A stretch of 64,000 nucleotides of DNA. It comes from Fulvia fulva. Taxonomy: Eukaryota > Ascomycota > Dothideomycetes > Mycosphaerellales > Mycosphaerellaceae. Below are positions 1-10,210 of the stretch, one piece after another (within the stretch, counting starts at the first letter, position 1; every line of letters begins with the position of its first letter). The stretch lies in assembly GCF_020509005.1 (NCBI RefSeq), contig NC_063019.1, positions 2,604,001 to 2,668,000 on the forward strand, given 5' to 3'. Below the pieces are notes generated by a model. The model was not told the origin of the DNA, searched no databases, and saw only the letters and a list, made by a program, of their open reading frames with translations. Made by a program: the position numbers and the translations under genes.

Positions 1-395
1 GAAGAGCGGAGTATGTAGAGCGCGAGAGTAGCTAGACGTAACTACTAGTCGATCGTTACGAATAAGAGCGACGTATAGAGGATAGTACGTTAGGTCCTAA
101 GACAAGGATACCTTACCTAGTTTAAACTAGCTAATAAGACGGAGGAGTAGATAGAGAAGAGGAGGGAGACTAAGGGGATGTAGATAAGGTAGTTATTAGG
201 GTAGGCCTATAACACTAGTATACCCTCTATAAGGAAAGCGGAAAGGCAAATAACGGATAATAGTAGTATAGGAGAGGAGAGGAGTTTTCACCGCGAGCGG
301 TTTCCCCTTAGAAAGACAGAAGTACGTAGAACAGCTATATAGGCTAGGAGGCACTATAATAGCTTAATAAACAATATATATATATATATCGTTCT
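1..395 (+). mobile_element. Probable 3' end of a second LINE copy
   Basis: This stretch is strongly RIP-mutated. My hand count for the first 240 bases is about 38 TA, only 4 CA plus TG, and about 12 CG. Around 283-312 it has a G-rich run followed by a TTTTCACC..CGG..TTTCCCTT pattern and then an acaata(ta)n tail. The same order occurs at the 3' end of the better-preserved LINE at about 5950-6009. I infer a 5'-truncated LINE that runs off the left edge and interrupts the minus-strand Ty3 protease fragment next to it. No coding sequence can be read with confidence. It could instead be unrelated RIP-mutated DNA. Confidence 0.35.
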
Positions 396-399
396 ACTA

Positions 400-1082
400 A
401 TATAGTTTAGAGATTATACTATTGTCGATGTCTTATTATATAGATAGTGACCGAAGTAGTAGTTAGATCTAAACGCTACCTCGCTAGTCTCCTAGAAGAT
501 GTTCGGGTTATACGCGGAGAGCTACGGTAGTCTAAAGAAGATGTCGTATTCGAGGTCGGTAACGTAGTATAGCATTTACTCGTAATAACTGCCGATAACT
601 ACGTCTATAAGGGCTATATATATAATCTAACGCGCTATAGCCGATCTATCTCCTAGTATTAATCGTCTGTTCTTCGTCAAAGGGATCAAGGGGGTTATAT
701 ATTTACGTATAAATTTCTAATTAAGAAAGAGAGAGGTAGAGGTAGAATCTATAAGGCCGCGAGCCTTTTTATATTATATTATTACGGGTAATAACTATGT
801 GAGGGTATATAGCTAGTTGTTATTTATCTAGTATGTATACCGATATCTTAAGCTCCTTACTATAGTACGTCTCTTATATTCTATATCTCTTAATCTTATA
901 CTCTTTCTATTTTAGAAAGTTCGGTTACTAACCGCTATCTACTACGCTTAGGTAGCGGTCGTGCTATTTCCCTATTACTATAGGTCGGTAGTAAGGGAGC
1001 TAAGGTTCGGGTTAGCGTTCGTATTGTTTCGTAGACTTAGAGGGCGGTAGTCGCCGTCGTAACTATATACCGGGGATATATA
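400..1082 (-). pseudogene. Ty3-type retrotransposon protease fragment, RIP-mutated
   Basis: Read on the minus strand, one frame carries the signature of a Ty3-type (Metaviridae) aspartic protease. There is a GLIDS start near 740-755, a SLFLN..KFIRKY stretch near 700-735, and YYVTDLEYDIFF followed by an LP(stop)LSAYNPNIF block at about 490-565. The last block matches the usual 'D-I-I-L-G-x-P-W-L..H-N-P' end of the domain, with TGG changed to TAG and CAC to TAC. The expected active-site glycine after Asp-Ser is not present. Many TAG and TAA codons interrupt the frame. This segment continues the minus-strand gag at 6010-8170 and is separated from it by the LINE. Reverse transcriptase is not visible before the left edge. 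Confidence 0.6.
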
Positions 1083-1096
1083 TATAAGGTATACCA

Positions 1097-2584
1097 TTGA
1101 CGGAATCATCGATCTCTGCGCCAAAACACGACACATTCGAAAGCTCTTATCAAGGCCATTCCAACGATATAAAAAGCAGGCCACTGCCCCTAGGACTGAG
1201 GGAGTTCTACCCCATTCAATCTGGACAGCTTGAAGCTCTCTTCACCCTGTTTCTTCAGCTCCAAACGCCGCGGAGGTGCCTAGCTACATTAGGCAACTCC
1301 TAGGCAATGGCAGCCTAGGCTACGGTACTAACGGCGCCTACGGCCCTACAGGCGAAGCCCCCCTAAGACAACTAGTAGCAACTTATAGAGGACGCAAAAA
1401 GTATAGAAACTAACGATCAGCTCCCTTACCGGTCTCTACAGGTAATGATCACTCAGCTACGCACGGCGCTTGTACTGTCGTATCACCGAGGGCAACAAGA
1501 AATGAGGACGACGTCCTAGGCGATTAGCAAGGCCACCCGGAATCAACACCCCTATAGCTAGGTATCGGTCGCGGCATCGATACTAGGCCCCCGCCTAACG
1601 CACGATGCAGTTACGATCCGCATTGTAGTAAAGGAAGACCAGGCCGAAGTTGCGAAGCTATCGAACAAGGAGCTCGCCTAACGAATTAACTAACTAGGGG
1701 TGGTCGTAGTGAACCAACAGTCTAACGGCACTCTACAGATCTATACTAGCTCTGCTACTGCTAGGAGGCACCTAGAGGCACAGCCACAGTGGGTATCTAA
1801 GGTTGCGGCATTAGCGAAGGTCTCAACGAAACAATTCACGATCCTAGTCCACGACATGCCTAAGGAGTTTGACCTAACCAACTAGGGTCACCTACGCGCT
1901 CTCTAAGAGGACAACCCGGTCACTCTTAACTCTCTAATCCAGAAGGCGACTTGGCTCTATAGGAAATGGCCAGAAGGCAAGAAGGCCTCGGCGCTAATAG
2001 TATAGCTACAAGACGCGAAAGCGGCGGATCTAGCGATAGAACAAGGCCTAGTCTAGCAATACAGCCTCAAGACAGTAGAAAAGCACTCCTTATCCTTTCG
2101 TGTCCTCTAATACTTCAAATGCTAACAGTATGGACACCAAACCTACACGTGCACAAACAAGCAGGCCTGCTCGAACTATGTAGGAGACTATATGTCTAGG
2201 GACTGTACATCGACTACGAGACGGTGCGCGAACTGTCCGGGGCACCACCTATCGTATAGTGCGGAATGCCCACAGCGGAAACTAGCGAAAAACAAGGCAA
2301 TCACAAACAGAACCGTCGCCCTAAGATTCTACGGCGACCGTGAGGCTAGCCCACACCGGAACTAACTAGCGGCGGTCGGGCACAAGCGCCCTAGGGCCGA
2401 GAACGATATAAAGGATGCGTAGCCTAGGGCGTACGGGAGGCCACGTGCTCTGCTAGCTGCGGCGAGGGAATCTAACCAGGCCCGGCTCCCCTTTAGTACA
2501 TAGCCGATAGGCGTAGACCAGGACGTACAGGGCAGTAGGACACAGGACGATATAGAGGAAATGATTGTCGATGCCGATGACTAG
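1097..2584 (+). pseudogene. LINE ORF1 (gag-like, zinc-knuckle protein), broken
   Basis: A frame open except for TAG and TAA codons runs to a TAG at 2582-2584, overlapping the ORF2 start at 2577 by 8 bases. The middle resembles Tad1-type ORF1 proteins, with an AIEQGLVWQ-like segment where the W codon is TAG. Three Cys/His knuckles follow at about 2110-2280: one CX2CX4HX4C whose first Cys is Tyr, a second in which one Cys and the His are Tyr, and a third of the form CxxCPGHH. C-to-Y and H-to-Y changes are the products expected from TpG to TpA and CpA to TpA mutation. The true start is uncertain because the upstream sequence is heavily mutated. Confidence 0.7.
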
Positions 2585-5500
2585 CCTCGACACGCTTAGC
2601 ATCATCCAGTATAACGTCAACTATAGCAAGGATATAGTCTAGAACCATTTCCTACACGAGGCGGACCCGCGCGTCTACCACGTCCTTGCAATCTAGGAGC
2701 CATGGATTAACCCGCACCATAAGAGACTAACGACCTACAAGTTACTAGGCTACACGACATGCCTACGAGGCGACGGCAGACCCCGCACGTGCTTCTATGT
2801 CAGCAAGGACATACTAGAATCCGACTGGGAGGTAGTGTACTACGCAGACGAAGAAGGCGGGGGCGATATTACCTCCCTCCACGTGGGTAGCACCTGGATA
2901 CACAACCTATACATACAACCGCCAGCCTCGAGGTCTAGCCGCGACCTAGGGGTCTGTAGACACCTAGACAGTGCGCTCAAGAGACAAGGGTGCCACATCG
3001 TAGTAGGAGACTTCAACATACACCACCCTTCCTAGGAAAGCCTTATACAGCCGCACCCTATAGCCGACGAAGTACTCGACTTGATGGCGAGTAACGCAAT
3101 TGCCCTCAATACCCCGAAGGACCTGGGCACCTAGAAGAGAGGGGGACTCCAAGGCACGATCGACCTCTCCTAGATCTCAGATAGCCACTACCACACGGTA
3201 ACCTACTATAGGATCGAACATGAACTCGAGGCGTCGTTAGACCACATGCCAGTCAGGACCTCTATTGCGACACAGATACAACGCACACTAGCGAGAACCC
3301 CTAAGCCAAACTGGGGAAAGGCCCACTAGGCCAACATCTAGGCGTACCTCGATGACTCCAAGAGGCTAGTCCAGATCGCGCAGCAGCAATACAATAGTAA
3401 AGACGAGATAGACGAAGCAGTCCAGGGGTTGACAGACGAAATAAGAAAAGCGACCTCACTTCACGTTCCGCTTACCCAACTAACGACATGGTCCAAACCA
3501 TACTGGACGCCGGAGTGCACTGCGGTAGTAAGAGAAGCAAGGAGAGCCCGCCGGGTGTGGACGAGCAGCTATAGCGAGGAGGCCTGGAACGTATATAGGG
3601 AGGCATGCTAACAGAAGAAAGCCATAATACGGAGGGAGAAAGTAGTCGGCTGGAGGGCTATAGTGGAAGAAATCGCCGGCAAGCCAGAGAGGATGTAGAA
3701 GCTAGCGAAATGGGCCCGACAGGACCCTATACAGGGCCCCTCCTTCTCTATCCCAGCGCTACAATCGCCTAGTGGCCCGGTTAGCGACCCCGAGGCCAAG
3801 GCGCGTCTACTGGCTAGCAAGTTCTTCCCACCCCCAGTCGAGGCTGATCTAAGCGACATAAATAGCTCTACTCCCCTAGCCCCTAGCATCGCGGTCCAAC
3901 AGGAGGTGTCCGAGGGAGAAGTTACCGCTGTGCTAAGGAAGTTGCCGGCGAAGAAAGCCCCGGGGCCGGATGGGATCCCAAACGAGCTACTAAAGAAGTG
4001 TAGAGATCAACTAGCCCTAGCAGTTATAGCGATCTTCAACGCCTACCTACAGACCGGATACCACCCGATAGCTTTTAAACAATCGACGACAGTGGTCCTA
4101 CGTAAGCCGTAGAAGGAAGACTATACGTAGGTGAAGTCGTACCGCCCAATTGCGCTCCTTAACACTCTTGGGAAGGCGCTTGAGAAGCTAGTTGTAACGA
4201 GACTCTCCGAGGCGGCAGAGGAACACTCCCTACTCCCGGACACCTAGATGGGTACGCGCCTATAGCGATCGACGCTATCCGCGATAGAACTTATCACCTC
4301 TTAGGTAAAGGCCATCTGGTATAAGAATAGGGACAAGGTGGCTTCCTTACTTAGCCTAGACATATCGGGAGCCTTCGACTACGTGTCACACCCGCGGCTT
4401 CTCTACATCCTAAGGTCGAAAGGACTCCCTGAGTGGCTTGTCAACTTCGTACGGTCCTACCTCCAAAACCGCAGTACGTCGATCCTGGTCGGCCAGTACA
4501 GAAGCCCATTTCAAGCAGTCCACACTAGAATCCCGCAAGGCTTAACGCTAGCACCTATTCTGTTCCTCTTCTTTATAGCGACGCTGCTCCCAGCCCTAGA
4601 ATCCCAGAACACCGCTACGAGCGGCTTCGTAGACGACACAAACATCCTAGCGTGGTCTTCCTCGACTAAGGAGAACTGTAGGCTACTAGAAGAGAAGCAC
4701 AAGATCTGCGAGGACTGGGCTAGGAGGCACGGGGCTCGGTTTGCCCCAGAAAAGTACAATCTAATACACTTTACGCGCCGGCTACGGTTCCACAATATGC
4801 AAGCTTCTATCTAGATATAGGGGCACACGACTAACCCGGCAAATCAGCTCAGGATCCTCGGACTATAGGTGGACCCGGCGCTACGGTAGAGGAAGCACGT
4901 ATAGGCAATATTACGGAAAGCTAAACAGAATATAGCATCATGCTAGAGGCTCACTACGTCCATATAGGGGGCGGACTTCCGGCAGTCACGACTTCTATAT
5001 ACGGCTATTGTACGGCCAGTCCTTACCTATAGTAGCCAAGTGTGGTCCTTAGGCGAGAGGGCCTGCCTATCGAAGGGACTCGTCGCGCCGCTAGCGAAGA
5101 TCCAAAACCAATGCCTAAGGAAGGTCACCGGGGCATATAAGTCGACACTAACGAGGATGCTTAAGCACGAGACCGCTATACCGCCGATCGACCTATACAT
5201 CTAGGGACTACGGACCTCCTACTTAGGCAAGTCGGCATAGTACCTAGTACAGAAGGTCATCGCTAGTGCAGTCGCAAGGGCCCGCGAATCAGTACTAGCG
5301 CATAAGGGCATTCGACCCGGAAACGAGCCGAACTACCGGGCAAGGGACGAACAGCTAGTAACATAATGGGAAGGTGAGAAATCGTTTGTAGAGCAACTAT
5401 GGAAAGAGAGGTGGAACAACCAGGTTGTAGGGCATAGTAGACGCCCTTAGCTAGCGGGACAACCTAAGGAATGGTCAGCTACAAAATCCGCGGTCAAGCA

Positions 5501-5888
5501 CCCCCCGAAGCTCATCCACTACCGCCTTACGAGGGCACAGAGTAGCATAGCAACCCAACTACGAAGCGAACACATCGGCCTCTAGGGGTACCTATCATAG
5601 AGGAAGGTCCTAGGATACACGAATACTAGCTGCCCCTACGGCTATCGCTCCCAGAACGTACGGCACGCACTCCTCGTCTGTCCGAGGTGGTCGCTAGGAA
5701 GGGGGGAGTGGATGGCAAAGGCGAGGAACCGGACGATTGGGGCACTTCTTAACAACGCTAAAGACCTACGGCGCATTACGAACTAGATACTAGAGAAGGG
5801 CTGGCTAGAACAGTACCGCCTAGTAGGAGCAGTGCAGGAAGAGAGGACACGACGTAGCGCGACGAGACCGGCTAGGAGCGGGGGCTAA
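2577..5888 (+). pseudogene. LINE ORF2 (endonuclease plus reverse transcriptase), nonsense-riddled
   Basis: A single frame of 1,103 codons from ATG 2577 to TAA 5886-5888 keeps its phase throughout and is interrupted only by TAG and TAA codons. The N-terminal third is an AP-type endonuclease: IIQYNVNYS start, EPW near 2700, VVGDFNIHHP near 3000, and GTIDLS near 3155. The RT domain follows: KAPGPDGIPNELLK near 3955, SYRPIALLNTLGK near 4138, SLDISGAF near 4352, IPQGLTLAPILF near 4531, and the catalytic box as FVDDTNILAW near 4625. The C-terminus has a CCHC-like cluster near 5630-5690 and no RNase H domain that I can see. Stops stand where Trp or Gln is expected. The element is Tad1/I-clade-like and dead. 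Confidence 0.85.
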
Positions 5889-6009
5889 CGGGGTAGTGAC
5901 ATGGACTACGTACGTTCAGAGGGAAAGCTAATCTAGACAAGGAGTAGTCGGGGGCGGGAAGGGTTTTCACCTATTCGGGTTTCCCTTTGTACATAACAAT
6001 AGATATATA

Positions 6010-8170
6010 CCTGCATAGGCCGGATAGGGTCCTAGAACAGGGGAATGACAAATCTATATACCGGGTATTCGGGGTTCGTTAATACGTACGAGCCTATACG
6101 GTAGCGGTAGTACTTACCCTACTTCTTAAGGTCCTTACGCTACTTACGGTTTAATAAAGGTAGGTTCTATAAGTAAACCGGTAGGTCCTCCTTCTTCTTC
6201 GTACCTATATATTATAGTAGTCGCTAGACGATTATAACGGTCGTACTAGTAGCTACGGCGCCTACGGTATTACTACCGCCCTATACGCCGTTATTGTTCG
6301 AATTAGGGTTGCTACGTAGGCGCTCCTTCTATAGATATAGTCGGTCGGTCTCGTAGAAGCTCTTATCTAATACCGTATATTCCTTAATAACATCCTATAT
6401 ATCGTATAAACGTCTATCTACTTCCCTATTGCCGAAAGTCTTAATAAAGTACTTACGGTTTAGGCGGTTACGAAATGGTATTAGCTTAGTCTCGTCGGTC
6501 TACTCTATCTAAGTATATAGCTTCGAGTAGCGAGCGTAGACGGTAATAAAGGTCTTACCCTACTCCTACTTATAGGTAGCGATGTTAACTATAGCCTTAG
6601 TTCCTTCGTTACGGGTGCCGTACTAGCGCGTTATCTAATCTAGTAGTTCTTTACTAGTCTTAAACTCGTTAAATAATTGTTATCTAGGTACGGGGATTCT
6701 CGGCTTAATACTTCTCTAAGGGTCACCCTGTGTCTATCTATATACAAAATATAGGCCGTCTACCTCGGAGCGGAAAGTAGTTATAGTTAGCTTAAGAAGC
6801 ACACTACTATACTAACTGTCGAAGTTAGGGTCGTAATCGTTCTTAAAGTACTTCGGGTTAGGTACGTCCTTACTAACCTCGACACCGTGTATTAGAGTGC
6901 GGTTAATAGTAAATAGGCGTTCTAAAAGTTCGGTTAGGGGAGTCTATATACGGGTGTTACGCGCTCGAGAGTCGCGACCGTTATTATTATTAGGTCGTAG
7001 ACGGTTTCTATTACGTCCTCGGTCGTTATTACTATTACCGTTATTATTATTATTACTACCGCCTCCGCCGCCGCCGCCTCTACTAGTAGCTTTACGATAC
7101 TTACGTATTAGCTACTTAAGTAAAGTCTCGCGTAGAGGTGAATAGGAGGGTCGGCGACTAGAGCGGCCCCTACCTCTATTCTATATAGTGTCTTTAGTAG
7201 CTTAGAGTCGAGTCTTCAGATCGTTAACCTCCTTCTATAGAGCCTAGTTCTTAGCTTCGGCATCCTATACCTTCTTCTTCTACTTTTCGCAAATCTCGCT
7301 AAATTACTTATATAGGTTATTAGCCTCCCTATACTTCTTCTCTACCTCTTATAACTTTACTAGGTTATAATCCTTCTTACTCTTTAGGTCTACGGCTATC
7401 TTCTATATTATAGCCTCCTCGCTTTATAGTATCTTATAGATACGGTCATACTCGGTATATAGCGTAGTGTACTAGGTGTTCTAGAGGTTATTAGCTCGCT
7501 CTATTATATCGAGTTGTCTGCCTTTAGTCATCGCTATATTCACTACCTATAGTATAAAGTCGTAGGTAGTCTTCGGGTACTAGGATACGAGGGTCGTAAG
7601 TTTGTCTAGTATAACATTCTAGTATTTAGATACGAGAATATACTCTACCTCGTCGAGTAATAGGTACACCTCGTCTAGGTCGTCGCCTAGGTTCTCTTCG
7701 AGCTTAAACTCGAACAGTTCTATAAAGTCAATCTTACTACCTTCTTCTCGCTCGAAGGCTTTCTAGTAAGCTTTATCAATTTCCTATTATAGCGCGATAC
7801 CGGTGTCTACTATAACCCGCCGGTTGTCGTCTTATATCTAACTCTAAGGAAAAGAGGAGAGGTCGGGGAAAAGAGATATACGCTACTTACCTTTACTCTT
7901 AGGCTTTAGTAGCGGTAGTATACCGCCGTTCGTCTATAAAGTTATATTATCTAGGTTCGGGGGAGGCGTAACGATGCCTATTTCCTAACTGTCTACGAGC
8001 GCGCGACTATCTACTAATAATATCGCCGCGTTACGTTCTCTAGGTATTTACGCGCTATACGCCTTACCGTATTCTATGTTCTAATACGACTCTACGCGTT
8101 CTTCGAGTTCTATAGTTCTGTCTATTCCTATTATTACGCGTCCCTTACCTAGATCCGTAATCTAGGTAGA
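6010..8170 (-). pseudogene. Ty3-type retrotransposon gag, RIP-mutated
   Basis: The minus strand reads as one long gag-like frame, broken by TAG and TAA. Its order is an acidic N-terminal part, a coiled coil rich in Glu, Lys and Gln (about 7300-7550), a Gly/Arg/Asn-rich linker (about 6960-7090), and a retrotransposon gag domain with a FNEFKTSKELLD-like core (about 6640-6700). A zinc knuckle near 6063-6111 is last. In the knuckle every expected ligand is Tyr: K-Y-Y-R-Y-R-I-G-S-Y..E-Y-P, against the family pattern CX2CX4HX6C. This is the expected RIP product of TGC/TGT and CAC/CAT codons. Protease continues at 400-1082 beyond the inserted LINE. No flanking LTR was identified. Confidence 0.65.
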
Positions 8171-8368
8171 AAAGTAGAATAAACTATAAGGGCACGCGTA
8201 CCGTAGGGTCTAAATAATAGAGTTGTTATTCTACAAAGCTACGAAAGAGGAGCGCGAGGCGCAGCGAAGTTATAAAGTAAAGCTAAGCCGCGCTAACCCG
8301 ATACGAAAGGTCCGCGGTTTACCCGGGCCGACGTAGCTATAGTAAGGGGTCGCGGGCTACCCGTAATA

Positions 8369-9169
8369 CCCTAATTACTAATCCCCCTAAGTACTTAATA
8401 TTGACCCTATAACCTATATATTCTTAACAAATTAGTGATTTTAAGTAAAGTAAGCTAAGGTAAGCTTTATACCCCTTCTTTATTCCTTACTTTTACTACT
8501 ACTATTATTACCTATATAATAAGGTATAACTTATATTAAGAATATATAGATAGATAGATATTTCATTAAGCTATTATAGTGCCCTTTGGCCTATATAGCT
8601 ATACTATCTTGTTTTCGTATATATAGAGGGGAACCCGTATTAGTAAAAACCCCTCCTCCTTCCCGCCTATCTTTTCCTCCTAGTTGTCGTCTTGAATTTC
8701 CCTTATTAGGGGTACGCTAGTGTTATAGGCCTGCCTTAATAACTACCCTATCTACAACCCCCCTAGCTTCCGCCTCTTGTCTATCTACTCCTCCGTCTCG
8801 CTAGCGAGGCTAAACTGCTAGAGGTATCCCTACTATAGTATCTACCGAGAGATTTGGCGAATGTTGCCTTTGTCCCTAATGATTAACTTATAGTCTCTCC
8901 TTCCCGCTTAGTACCTCTAATTTCCCCTACCTCTCGCCTACTACGGGCATCGTAGTAGCATATATTCTAGGTTTTACGATAGGTAGCCACACTAGTAGGC
9001 TAGGCTATAGATATCTAGTACGCGTCTTCTAAATAGGTAGGCCCTTAACCTAATATATTCGGACCTAATTTAGATCGCTATACTTACTTCGGCCCTTATT
9101 AGGTCCCTAATTAAGAATATATAGGTTATAGGGTCAACATTAGGTGCTTGGGGTGATTAGTAATTAGGG
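8369..9169. mobile_element. 801-bp element with about 59-bp terminal inverted repeats
   Basis: The left arm 8369-8427 begins ccctaattactaatc and includes the block gaccctataacctatatat. The right arm 9111-9169 is its reverse complement, with roughly 85-90% identity by eye. Most differences are C/T or G/A, consistent with later RIP. The interior of about 680 bp is TA-rich with no readable protein. The structure suggests a non-autonomous DNA transposon (MITE-like) or the inverted ends of a decayed one. No convincing target-site duplication is visible at the outer ends. A folded-back piece of a larger repeat is the alternative. Confidence 0.5.
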
Positions 9170-9338
9170 CTTACTAGTCAAGTCCTAAGTATAGCTATCC
9201 CTCCTAAAACACCTATACTATTAACTAGCGATACTATATATAGATATACGCTATTCTATTAGGTATTTCTTTATTTATATAATCTATAATTCCTATCTTC
9301 TACGGCTACGCACTTTGTGTCCTGTTCCTAATAGGTTC

Positions 9339-9652
9339 AAATGTACTATTAGTAGTTATAAACCTCTAAAGGTAAGCGTAGCGGAGTAGAGTTCTCTACT
9401 AACCCTTCTAGACTATAAAGTAGCGTACGATCTACGCTACCGCTACCCGACGTATAGTACTTATTATACGACGACATAGGCGTTAGCGACGAGTATATGT
9501 TTGCGAGTTCGCCAACAGGCATAGTGCGGTAGGTCACGTGACCCTAAAGCTTGAAAGTTGACCAATCAGAGCGGGCGCCAAGGCTAGTTGAGGGCTGGTG
9601 ATAGAGCTCCACTCCCTCCTCGCTGACGCGCTCGTCGGTCGTTACGCTTAAT
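9339..9652 (-). repeat. 350-bp dispersed repeat, copy 1 (inverted, partly RIP-mutated)
   Basis: This is the reverse complement of the copies at 44793-45142 and 63595-63944, with a deletion of about 36 bp near its 5' end. Against copy 2 the differences at 9339-9480 are almost all C-to-T or G-to-A; for example, gtgctgttggcggctgtg in copy 2 reads gtactattagtagttata here. From about 9500 to 9620 the two copies are nearly identical. The copy therefore straddles the edge of the RIP-affected block. It carries a CCAAT-type box (gaccaatcag) and a TCACGTGA palindrome. Confidence 0.9.
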
Positions 9653-9700
9653 GAAGAAACAGTATTAACTTTAGGTCTCGAAAGCAGCTTATCGAAGGGT

Positions 9701-9805
9701 AGCGACAGTAAGGCTATCGACAGTGAGGCCAGCGACAGTAAGGCTAGCGACAGTAAGGCTAGCGACAGTAAGGCTAGCGACAGCAATAAGGCCAGCGACA
9801 TTAAG
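9701..9805 (+). repeat. 15-bp minisatellite (about 7 units)
   Basis: Tandem units of agcgacagtaaggct run from 9701: three perfect adjacent units at 9731-9775, degenerate ones on both sides, and an 18-bp variant at 9776-9793. The array lies directly beside repeat copy 1. On either strand it can be read as a pentapeptide repeat, but no gene context supports coding. About 40 bp further on, at 9850, is a cagcacatttta motif that matches the far end of the 350-bp repeat in the opposite orientation. Confidence 0.85.
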
Positions 9806-10210
9806 AGCACCTTCGGCGCACAGATACGAGGCTTGGCTCCGCCGCCTCGCAGCACATTTTATCGAGTGCGGTTTCGAGACGTGCTCGAGGAAAGTCACGT
9901 TTCGACACTTCCACAAACAGCGGCAGTAGACACATGGCCGACAAGGAGGTATCTTGTTAACCGACGAGTCCGAGATATGGGTCCCACAAGGGAGCCTTGA
10001 GAGGAGCTCAGCTGTATAATGCTCCTGCCAGCGACAGTCTGAAAGTATGTTGAAGCTGGCGAAGTGAAGCGTGGTGCACGGACCGAAATGCTCTTTGCGG
10101 CGCAATCACATGCTTCGCAAGCGAAAGAGCTTCCATTGACTGAACCTTCTTTCAACGACTCAGTAGACACCACAGCACATCACAGCATTACACATCACAG
10201 CACTGCACGT
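9806..10210. other. Intergenic, upstream of the F-box-like cluster
   Basis: No gene is recognised here. The last 60 bases are a cacatcacagc-rich stretch typical of a fungal 5' untranslated region, leading into the ATG at 10211. A cagcacatttta motif at about 9850 repeats the end of the 350-bp repeat family. Confidence 0.5.

Larger units (their letters stand above)
1083..6001 (+). mobile_element. Tad1-like non-LTR retrotransposon (LINE), RIP-inactivated
   Basis: A near-complete LINE with two overlapping reading frames: ORF1 has zinc knuckles, and ORF2 has an endonuclease and a reverse transcriptase. It sits inside a minus-strand Ty3-type element, with gag to its right and protease to its left. 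A candidate 8-bp target-site duplication, gatatata, occurs at 1075-1082 and 6002-6009, but the DNA there is TA-rich so this is weak. The LINE retains far more CA dinucleotides than its flanks. This suggests it inserted later than the host element or was hit by RIP less often. It has a short non-poly(A) 3' tail after about 5960. Confidence 0.8.

Noticed and set aside
6897..7145. Plus-strand Leu/Pro/Arg-rich protein
   Set aside because: It is the antisense reading of the Asn/Gly-rich linker of the minus-strand gag.
8369..9169. LTR pair of the Ty3 element
   Set aside because: The two arms are inverted rather than direct, so they cannot be the two LTRs of one element.
9339..9652. 350-bp repeats as ordinary solo LTRs
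   Set aside because: The ends are attaag and acatttt rather than TG..CA, and no flanking target duplication was found. An unusual LTR cannot be fully excluded.
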